Below, in pieces: positions 48,201 to 60,200 of a stretch of 64,000 nucleotides of DNA. Made by a program: the position numbers and the translations under genes. Under the pieces are notes generated by a model, which was not told where the DNA came from, did not search any database, and worked only from the letters and a program-made list of their open reading frames with translations. Origin of the DNA: Spisula solida (Eukaryota > Mollusca > Bivalvia > Venerida > Mactridae); NCBI GenBank assembly GCA_947247005.1, contig OX365951.1, positions 34,492,899-34,556,898 of the forward strand, written 5' to 3'. Each line of letters begins with the position of its first letter. Position 1 is the first letter of the stretch.

Positions 48201-51200
48201 AATTATCATAAATAACTATTGTAACTGTACGAAAATGTTTGGGTTCACTTAATATGCTCTCAATAATGAACGTGAAAGTCCCATCTCAGCTAGATATGTT
48301 TATGAAATGTCCTTGGGTACACAAAGAGGATTTTTCTGTGGACAATCTAAATAAATTAGAGCACATAGAACAACAATTAATGTAGCATACTGCAGAGAAT
48401 ATACTGCATGAACACAAAACGGTGTAAAATAAAGAACAACCTATAACTGCCATTATTAAGATATAAAATGCCATTGAAAACGAATAATGAACAAGAGATG
48501 TTTGTAAAACATGTATGCCCCTATGGCAGCCAAATAGTCAGAAATGGTGAAGGTCGCAGTCATTTGTCATTTAATGTTGCTGACCAACCTCCATGAAAAG
48601 TTTGAAGATCCTAGGTCAAAGCGTTCTCGAGTTATTAAACGGAAACCATTTTATACGACCAACTGATCGACATACCGACCAACCAACAGACAGACATGTG
48701 CAAAGCAATATACCCTCTCATCAAAGATGGGGGGCATAATAATTAATATGTTCTATACAAAGTCCAACAATAGATAAAGTGATGGAAAAATGTCAAACTA
48801 ATAATTTATGTATAGCTTTTATCATTGCAATAGCTCACTTAAGTCATTCATCACAACCTTATGATATACACTACCATTATGCAACTTTCAAAATGTAACA
48901 GATTTGTTTCCAGTTAGTTTGCATCAACGTATCCATATCAATTAACAGAATGCACAAGTTTGTTTTCTATTTCAATCATCGGATGGAAGACAAAATCTTA
49001 CATGTTTCAGTGTACCTCTTGGGCTTCTTATAAATTTATATGCCGTTCTGCACTTTTCTACGTCAGAATTAGGATAGTTAAGCCCAGAACTTTTTCCCCA
49101 ATCATCATTATATTCTGACCTGTTTTCACTTTTTGCTGCATGACCAACAGCTGTTCTACTGAGATCTGCATGACTTGTATATTGATTGATATCCGTGTTT
49201 AGAATATCATTATCTTTATTTGGAAATTTTACCTTGGTTTGGTCAGACTTATATGCATCTATTTCAAGTATGCCTGGTAACCCTAGAGTAATTATGTCAT
49301 CAGACTGACCCCTAACCTCAATATATTTACTAACATGTGACTGTGGCCCTTGCTTTTGACCATAACTGTCAATCACAAATTTGTGTGCTGTGTCCTCACT
49401 ATCAGAAGAATCAGATTGAAAGGACATGTCTTTCAAGGGGCTATATTTCCTACATGGGCTTGCAATCCCGACTTGATCAACTGATGTTAAGTGTGAATTG
49501 TGCTTTTGAACAAAACAAAGTTCCTCATCAGTATTCACAGACTTTTCTGACAATGGACTAACAGACCGTCTCACAATATGTGTACAATCACGCTGGCTAG
49601 TCAGACTTTCATCTAAAGCCATATCTTTCAATGGTAAAAACGTTCTATCTGGTATGGACGGGCAACTTGTCTCTACGTCATATACTGAGACACATTTATC
49701 TATAACTTGCTGACAGTCAGATTGGTCTTGAACAAACACTGTTTGGATATAAGGGGAGGGATATTTGGATGAGGGATCCTTGGATGAGGTAGTCAAGGAC
49801 TCGAGGTACATACAATCATGTGTAGATTTCTCGTCACAGATAAAATCATCACAAGGACTAACAGATCTCTTCGATTTGTAACTATAGTAACCAGAGCTAT
49901 TTGACAAGCCTGATGAATCCAGGACTGGTTTATAGGATTCGTCTGATTTAGTTTCTAACTGACGTTCAAATGTTATAGAATCAGGATGGAAACCAGCAGC
50001 TTTCAATGTATTTTCAAAACCTTTGATTTCTTCTGAAATCTTTGTTGTCACAGCAACAGCTGTTTGATTGCATACACAATAAGGACCACATTCCATACAT
50101 AAAGGGGTCATAGGGTCAGTTGATGGCATACTATCAACACTAGTACACTTATACCAGGTTTGAAATTGGTTGGAAATATTGTTGTTGGTGCTACATACAT
50201 TTTTTCCTTCATTTAGCACTATACTATGATTATCATAATTTTTATACTTATCAACTGTGTGTTCAACTTGAGATCTAACAACTTGACCACCATTTTCATA
50301 TAGAGTAGTACCTGTAGTCTGAGAGGAACAACTTTCACCACCAATCCGATCATGAGTTATTTGAGCATTATTTACTTTAGTCATCATCTCATTTTTGTCA
50401 TCTAACAATTTATTCTGTTTAGTCAAAATTTTACCTTTACAGGGCCCAACAGGTTTCTTATGCTTTAACCTGACTGGTTTACGTTCGGCAGCCCTAACAT
50501 ACTTTTGGCTATTAATATCTTGTGACACAGTCTGATATTTTGAAGAGATTGGTTCACTAGAAGTTCTAAGAGATCTAAGATAATCAAAATCTTGTGACAC
50601 AGTCTGTGAGGAAAAGACTGGTACACTAGCACTAGCAGTTCTAAGAGATCTAAGATAATCAAAATCTTGTGACACAGTCTGTGAGGAAGAGACTGGTTCA
50701 CTTACTGTAGTTCTAATGGATTCAGGTGACTTGTCCACAAACAGAGTTGAATCCAGTTTCTGACTCAGTTTTTCTATGGATGCTTTAAGGACTGGTATAC
50801 GTTCTGACATTTGTTGCCTACAACAAACAAAAGCAAACTAATATAAACAAAATTTGTCACAACAGCAGGGATCCTACTGAAGTACAATAATCAATCCTGA
50901 ACATGAGTCGAAAGTCTGTTTTGGGTGCCATTACCACACGCCCCTACACTAAATGTTAGTTCAATAGCTCTTTTGCTAAAATTCTGCTATTAAAATTTCA
51001 AATGACAAAACATTGTCAAAACTTTGAATTTTTTCATGAAGTGGCTTTTATTTTCTGCAGAAAGGTTCATCCTTTCTGAAGCAGCAAATCCGGATTTCCG
51101 AAAATGTAGGACCCCTGCAACAGGTAAACTCAGCTCCTTTGGTAATGTTTTCATTGTTAACTTACTTAGATATACTTCAACTATCAAAATCAGCTAACAG

Positions 51201-54200
51201 ATATGGGTACACGTTACACCCTGGCATATCAAGAGTTTACAGTATAAACCATTCTACACAAAATACATAAACAAGCAGATATTTCAAGAAGTTGGACATA
51301 TCAGGGTGAAAAGTTTACCTGTACAACAGCAGCATGTAATGACGATATAACTTAATTATGATGTTACTGACTATCATAAAGTGGACTTAAATACCTACCT
51401 AACATAAATTCTGACTACTCACTTTAAATTGTTACCACCGGTCTGTTTAACCACCAATACTTGAGAATGCTCGATAATAATAGTGTACACATCTAATCAC
51501 TGAATGACTTATTGGGAGACTATATACTTCAACCTTTATGACTTATTGCGAGCAAAAGCATCTGTGATTTTCGGTCACTGTATGATTTATTGGGAGACTT
51601 CAATTCATCATGTAGGACTTATTGATAACCAGAAGTAGACTTGTTTATAAACTGCAGTAATTCCAGATGTAAGTGTAAAACTGAACTATCAGAGAGACTA
51701 CCTAATTAAAACTTCTAGTGTCACACCATGATACTGCTATCTCTTACCTCAGTGTCTGTGCATTTTGAGCATAATTCTGTTGTAAGTGAGCCTGTGCTGT
51801 CAACTTCTTCACTTCTTCCTCAAACTTGGGTAAACCCACTAAAACAAAGTACAGAATGGGATTACATACAACTTACTGTAAAACAGCTGCATCTCAATGA
51901 CTTTGATCATTAACAGTTTCTTCTTGTCTGTTTCAAGCTCTGCGGAAAGTTTTTTAACTTGTCAGACTGAATTGGTAAAATCAGTGAATGTTCCACTTCG
52001 TCTAATACATAAATACAGGATTTTCTGTCAGTTTGAATCAAAATTTGTCAGTCAGGACTGACAGTTTTCCCGGAGCCAGCTGTTTCTTGATTACATTATA
52101 CGACAAGCCCTTTATACTCTTGTGACTTATATTGTGTTGTGACCAATGTATGATTCTTCATTGTGCTTGTTATTCTTCCATAATATTTACAAAGTTAGAT
52201 TTATAATGATTTTGAAAAAAACAAATACTGTTTTTGTTTGTGTTTGACTGAGGCAGTTGAAAGTGCATGGTCATTTATGTTTGTCCCCTGCCAAATTGGC
52301 CAATGACCTCTGACCTTCAAGTGTCACCAACCGAGAATCAAACCAGGGATATTTCAGTCCATAGTGTGATTCACTTGACCACTGTGCCACCCACATGTGT
52401 TTATAAATTAAATGTGTCTGTATGAGTGAGATAATTGTACGACCTTCATCAGAATTCAGTTTTTGACAACATGCAAAAATCACAAACAGGTAAAGCTGTT
52501 GTCTATCCAGACATACAGACATAAAGATACACTAACAGCATACATGTATTAACCAACCTTGATTGAGTTTTTCTAGGTAAAGATGAAGGCACAAACTCCA
52601 GAGTTGTAAAACACTGACCAGATTTAACCTTCCTCCTTGATATGTGTTATCAACATTTCTCTGAAAGTATTGTTTTCTAAATATTTTATTGTCAATAATT
52701 TTGTTCTGCCAATGCACATTTATATGGTCAATGGAATTTGGATAGGGGACTTATGAAGGGGAAACACAAGTGTAGAGAACACTTCTACCATTCATTTGTT
52801 TTTGGTTGTATTAAAGATATTAGCAACAGAAAGATGTTGATACTGTAAAAGCATTTATTTTCGCGAGGCTAAATTTTTGCGAATTTCTAATTTGGAAGTA
52901 GTTCGCGAGGGTTAATGTTTGCGAATTTCAAATTTCAGAAAAATAAAGTTCTACTTTGTCGTCAATATCCCTGGTGCATTATTTAGTTGTCACGGCGTGA
53001 TAATCACTCTGGTAATTACGACTATTGTTTGTATAATATAATGGTCATCTATCCAGGCGTATTAATTCTTAATTGGCCGATTGGCTAGCTTGTTGATATT
53101 TACTAGTACTCAATTAAGCCAAACCAGAATGTACCATTGTGTAATGAGAAAACTGTGAAAGTATATTGTATTCAGTCCATTGTTTTCGAGCTTATCGGAA
53201 CAAGCAATAGCTGTGGGTGTTAAACGTTCCAATGGAACTACTAAATTAATAGAATTTTACAGAAATATTTTATGTTCACATTTTCTGTTGTATATATTAA
53301 ATGTTTTGTAAATATCAATCGAACAAAGTAAGTTTATCAGGCAAAGTTATGAAGTCAGCGTAGTCGTCAGTATTTGATCAATTCCGAGTGGATTGTAATG
53401 GCGTCGCTTTGCCGTAATCAATATTGAAGTGTAACATATTTGAAGCTATTATGAAGGTAATAATTTCACGAGCATCAATTTTTGCGAATTTATCGGACTC
53501 GCGAATATAGCGAAAATTAAACCCTCGCGAAATATTCTGCTTTTACAGTACTTTGCTGTACAACCATTCAATGCACACATCTATCATAAAACCATATTAT
53601 TTGAAACCCCGAGTTAAAACCATTATTCAATATTGAAACAGCTTACACAAACTTGTTAATTTCATGGTAAAAAGATTATTATGGTTAATAATATGAAACT
53701 AGGAAAAGACTAAAAGTAAGTTGATACAGTGAATACAGCGTATAAACCAAATCACTGAATGACTCATTGGGATACCCGGAAGTTGACTCGTTTATACACT
53801 GTGGTGAAAGAAAAAAAAAGAACAACTCACCCTTCTTATCTCATCTCCACATTCCCTCAGTAACATATCAGGAACTTTCACATTGATATCACTGCCATCT
53901 AATCTATATTTATTGATAGTTTTCTGAACAATTGACTCAACAACTTCACGTTCCGCTTCTTTATTACGATCAAAATCTTCAACTTGTTTCCACATTTCTC
54001 TTACCTGCAACAATGAAAACATCCCATCAAACTAAAAGAGTTTTTGACACAAAACTTATGTATCCCATGAAGGGTTTTTACTCTGGCAATATTCATCAGA
54101 CCTTAAATTCCTGATGTGCACAACTAGGTTTGGTAACAATTATTTAAGTGAAATTGCATTGTAATCTGACCAGTGGTTAAAGAGAACATTTATATATGGT

Positions 54201-57200
54201 GGCTAATTTACGTATTCCGTTTTCCTGGACTGTATCCAAACCAGTACGAACGATATTGACATCAAATTTTATGAAAAGGTATAACCTTACTGATCAAAGT
54301 TAAGTAGATTGAAAACTCTCTTACTTGTTGAATTCTCTGTGATCTCTTGATAGTTCTAGGATCAATTTCTGGATCAAATTTATCACTCTGTCCACTACGT
54401 CTCTTCACAGGACTGTAAAATATGTCTCTATTAATATCTATAGATAAACACTGTGATATAAAGATAAGCATACATATATATGCTGGAGAAATTTGGTGGA
54501 AGATATAATAGGAATCCATGAAGATTTGAATTTATAACTAGAATTCTAAATTTCAAGAACAGAAGTGTCAAGAACAAAACATGTATACATGCCCCCATGA
54601 CAACCAAATAGTCAGTAATGTTAAAAGCTGCGAAAACCTTGGCCTTTGACCTCAAAATCAATAGGAGTTTTCTATTGACAGTGACAAACCAACCAATTAA
54701 GTTTGAAGATCCTAGGCCCAACCATTCAGAAATTATTGATAGGAAACCATCTGGTAAACCTTCTGACAAGTATGCAGAGATATTTTTATACAAATTTACA
54801 CAAATACATATATCATTTTCTACCTTCCTCTAGCCATAGCAGCTTCTATAGATCTCTGTTCCTCTTCTCTATATTGGAAATCTAACTCACGGACCTCCTT
54901 GTTAAGTTTCCTGTATTCCTTCACATAATCACTAAAAAAACACAAATACACAGTAAGATAGTCTCAAACACAAGCTGAAAATAGGAGCTATCATTGAAAA
55001 AGATGAATACCAGTACCTTAGACGCTGTCCTAATACAGTAATGGAAGCTTTGGTGTCCAATGTAGTTTTGTTGAAATTCATCCAGTGGTGACGGAGAAAT
55101 AGCGCAGCCATAAAATATGATCAACAGGAAATAACTCAGTGACAAGAACGCCGCATGGCGACGAAGACCAGGTTTTTAAAGGCAAGGATGAATGTGGAGA
55201 AGTTTGAAATGGTGCTGTTAAATCAGGGGCAATAACTCTTAAGTGAATTGACCAATCAAAAAAATCTAGACGGGCATCATTGCAGTTTCTTTATTGATGT
55301 TTGTTTAAAAATTCATGAAATTTTGACAGGTAATTACTGAGAAATGGCTGTGGAAGTTATTGAGCAGAAACTGTTTTTCCTATTTTAGTAACAGTGACCT
55401 TGACCCCACTGACTGGTCCCACTTTCAATCCCAAGCTGCATCTTCACACAAGCTACCTACACAGCAAGTTTCAATAGGATATCTCATCCCTAACTTAAGT
55501 TATTAAGCAGAAACTGTTTTTTATTTTAAGTAACGGTGACCTTGACCCCACCAGCCCAACTTACTATCCTAAGGGGGGGTCTACACACAAGCTACGTACA
55601 CAGCAAGTTTCATCATGATATCCCATTCCTAACTTAAGTTATTGAGCGTAAACCGCTTTTCTTCTTTTAGTTACAGTGACCTTGACCCCACCAGCCCCAC
55701 TTTTAATCCTAAGCGGGGTCTACACACAAGCTACCTACACAGCAAGTTTCGTTATGATATCTCATTCCTAACTAAAGTTATTGAGCGTAAACCATTTTTC
55801 TATTTTTAGAAATGGTGACCTTGACCCCACCAGCCCCCACTTTTAATCCAAAGCGGCGTCTTCACACAAGCTACATACACAGCAAGTTTCATAATGATAT
55901 CTCATTCCTAACTTAAGCTATTGAGCGGAAACAGATTTTCTATGTTTAGTAACAGTGACCTTGACCCCACTTTCAATCCCAAGCGGGGTCTTCACACAAG
56001 CTACCTACACAGCAAGTTTCATTATAATATCTCATTCCAAACTTAAGTTATTGAGCGGAAACCATTTTTCTATGTTTAGTAACAGTGACCTTGACCCCAC
56101 CAGCCCCACTTTCAATCCCAAGCAGGGTCTTTACACAAGCTACCTACACAGCAAGTTTCATTATGATATCTCATTCCTAACTAATGTTATCCAACGGAAA
56201 CCAATTGTTGACGTCCGCCCGCCCGTCCGTCGGCCCGCCCGCCCGACAAAATCGCCAATCCAATAACCAGGATTTTTTTTTAAAAAACCTGGTTAAAAAT
56301 TAATCCAGCATAATATTATTCATGTTTTAAAGTTCTAACATTAACATTCTAACACGTTAACAAGCTCATAACATAAAAATACAGGACACAAAATGTAACC
56401 CTAGGGTTTCAAACAAGGGCATTAACTCTGTTTAAATTAGATCCAGCAAAAACCAAACCCCCGGATGCACATTGTCGAATGCTACATTTGTAACAAACAT
56501 CTGTGTAAACTTTCATGATTATATGAGCCACATATATGACACAAATTACTAAATCACTTATGATGTTCACATTTTCATATTTAAATATGGTCAACAGTAT
56601 ATTAGTCATATGGAGACTGCCCAGCCACATTATTACACTAGGTGGATCAGCAGATACCTTAAACTAACAATCCTGAGCGTCAACTTCAAGCAAGGGAGAT
56701 AACACACCAGTAACATCTGTAACAACTCATTTAACCTTATATGTCTGATATGTCGCTGACTGGGATTTGCACTCTGGGACATGCACTCAGAAGTGGACGC
56801 TCAACCACTAGGCTAGAGGCGGACATGTATTTTAGTAGCATGCATCCTATACATGACTGGATGCTATTCAAGGAAACATATATCAGGGTCCTACTAAGGT
56901 ATAATACCCAATCCTGAAATTAGACATAAGTCTGTTTCGAGTGCAATTTTCACACATCCATACACCAAAACACTGTTTCAAACATAGTTCTATTGTTAAT
57001 TTCAGCTTTAAAAACTTCAAATGACCATAACTTTGTTAATACTGATTTTTTTTCATTAAATTAATATATTTTCTGCCGAAAAGCTCATTTGTTCCTAGTG
57101 CAGCCAATCTGGATTTCTGGATTATTCCGGAATTGTAAGATGTCTGATCTATGCATTGTTTTATGTTTAAGATGTAATACAATGTGTAACAGAATGCTAC

Positions 57201-60200
57201 ATACTCAGCAGTTTCCTTCCATGTTCTGTTAGCTTTCATATTTAACTGAGCTGAGTTGAAATAGTTAGTTCTGTGTCGTATAGATGAACAAGCTAGTGTC
57301 TTCATGATAACATCTCCTAATTGTAAGTTATCCTGGCTCAATGTGGGGTACCTTAATCTGTCTGTTAACTTGGAACCTATATTCAATAGAAGTTGTAGCA
57401 TATATTTTATCTGACAAAATGGGGAGATTTTTGGCAAAAAATATATACATTTTAATAATGATACTTCTTTATGGTATTAAAATCATTCAGAGACTACCAA
57501 GTCCCATTATCCCAAAGACCTATACATTACATTGTAATGAATAGGTTTTTGATTATCCTGACACTGATTGAACCAGCATTTACCTAGAACAAGCTTCGCT
57601 GAGCACAAAGGAAGGGGGATATGCCACATGTACCAGAACTATTTTTTAACAATTAGGTATGTTGTGGCCTGCTATCACACCTGCCACCGCTCATACTTGA
57701 AGCAGATGCTCTACTACTAGGCAATCAAGGTGGATGCCAAAATAGCAGGTTCAAAATTGTAGTATTTAGGTTTTTTCCATGGTTTTAAATAATGTTTTGG
57801 TCATGTTTATGATCATAATTGGGTTACACATGGTTGATGATAATTGGATTGAAACTACCTGTTACATATGGTTGCTGATAAATCAAGTCAGATCAAATAT
57901 CTTTTTGGAAAATACAAACCAAATTAGGAAGGCATAAAAAAGAATTACACACATATTTTACGCAAAAAAATACATTCAAACATGTACAAACAAATGAAAT
58001 CTACACACCAAGTTCCGTTTCCATGACTTTCTGTAGAACATAACTAGAGAAATGGAACAACATTTGATAGAATTTATCTCCACCGGGTGACATAAACAAT
58101 GAAGCATTGATCCGAGGTAAGTGACTGTCTGGTTCCTCCTGTAAGTATATCAAACATAACACTTCTAAATTTTCATCGATAATATTCTCTGTAGATATTT
58201 TGACACCACCTCTACCGGTACATACATCAGATTTATCACCAAAGGCAGAAGGCACTGAGGTAACCCCAGCACATTAATTTCCATTCCTATTATCAGTGAA
58301 GCAATACCATGTGACTTTTGGCTACAGTTTCAAAAATAGCCGTAAGTATTTTATTTCTTCTTTCTATGAAATGTACGCCAACCTAAGGGGAAAATTATTT
58401 GCTTTCCATGAAATATAGAATCTTTTTCAGCGGCTGAGCCATTTTGTCCAGCACCCAGTGAAACTGTGGAAAATGTATGTTTCACAGGGTGCTGGAAAAA
58501 AGGTCAACTTTGGCTACAGTCCAACAAAGATGAAAACGCAGCATCTTATAAACCATCCAATGTTTATGGCTTTTATTTTGTTCAATGATTATGTGTTAGA
58601 ATTAATTATAAGTACCTGAGAGATATTTGATAACCAATTATAACATGTCTTTCTGAAACCTTGTTCTCTTTTCTTGTCCAGTATGGGCCAGCAATCTCTG
58701 AAATAGGATGCATGTACATTGATTACAACATCGGTATAGCAACAACCTTTGGGGGCTGCAAATTTTGGCCGTTGTGTAGAGGTTAAATTAAGTAAATATT
58801 ACCAAATTTTAAGGTGTTGTTGTAGAAAGGTTGTTGCTCTACAGAGAGATGCTCTTGGGAGGTTGTAAGTTGTATAGTATAAGTGAAATGTTTATTTTTC
58901 CATTCCAACAGAGCATGTGCAAATAGGAACATCACCTCTAATGAATACTAAGTTGTCAAGTGGAAAAATTAACACTTTTCAGTTTCAGTGTGCAGCATTA
59001 ACATTTTGCATTCATACTCACTCATAGCCATAGGGCCATCAACTTTCTGATCACCATAGTCCCACTTCCATTATTGAGGCTGATTAGACAAACTGTCTAT
59101 TCTTCCTAAAAACATCCATGGGCCATCTAATTTCAAGTTATCATGGCTGGACATAATTTACCATGACATTGACCATCGAACCATTGATAATCTTGCACAC
59201 TTGACAGGATGGCCACAGAAAATTGAAAATTATATTCCCTGAAAATTCCCAGATTTTTCCCGACTGAAAGGTGATTTTCCCTGGTAAGTGAGTTTGCAGT
59301 GTTCGCCTTATAGTCATACTTTTATAACCAAACTCATTCTTTATGTGTATCTTATAATGAATACATGTTACCAACAGTCTGTTTGAAGAAATACATCTAT
59401 TTAATCAAGGCAAGAAGAGAAGCTAGTTCATGTCTAATTCATAGGTTGCAATAAAATCAAAAGGAGACACAACTCAAAATTCTTAGGTTGGCATAATATG
59501 TAGTTTTTTTTAGTTTTCACAAAATTTGTACATCCCAAAGTTCCCTAGTCATGCAATATAACAACACAATGTTAACATACCTGAATGCCTCCTTACACAT
59601 TGTGGTATTCAGTCTCTGGAACAAGTAATACAGTACAATCTCAGCACCACGTTTGTTGGGAAGCTCAAACATACTCCTGAAAACACCAGATCACATCACT
59701 ATGTGTTGGCAATGTTTATAACAAATCTTATATGAACTAAGGCTCGGCCTATTTTAGCGGACTATGTCAGTTGTCCTACATTATTTGTAACATGCTCATC
59801 TAGTACTTTTTTGATGATGCATAACTTTACAATAAATTGTTCGGTTACGAACCTGGAGCCTGTTACCTAACCAAGCGGTTTCCAAAAGACGCTACCGAGC
59901 GTTTTCCTACGTCTATGCAACGACACACTACGAGCGAGCAGTGCTCGCTGATAGAATACCGTTTCTTAACACTTTGCTAGGCGAGTGCAAGAAAGCGCTC
60001 AATAGCGGTTTGATACGAAATACTGGGTACGAAGTTACGAAGGACGATACGAACCTGCAGCTATCGATTTGTATAACTACGTTGATTATGTGTATAAAAT
60101 ACGACTTTCCTTGTTTAAAACAAGTACTTTCGTGGTTTAAACAGTTAATTTAACTTATATTAAAGTCAGCCTACCACGGTCAGTTTTCAACGCTGAATTT

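Noticed and set aside
50465..50701. 78-codon minus-strand ORF with repeated peptide
   Set aside because: An out-of-frame shadow of the HAUS6 exon 12 repeats.
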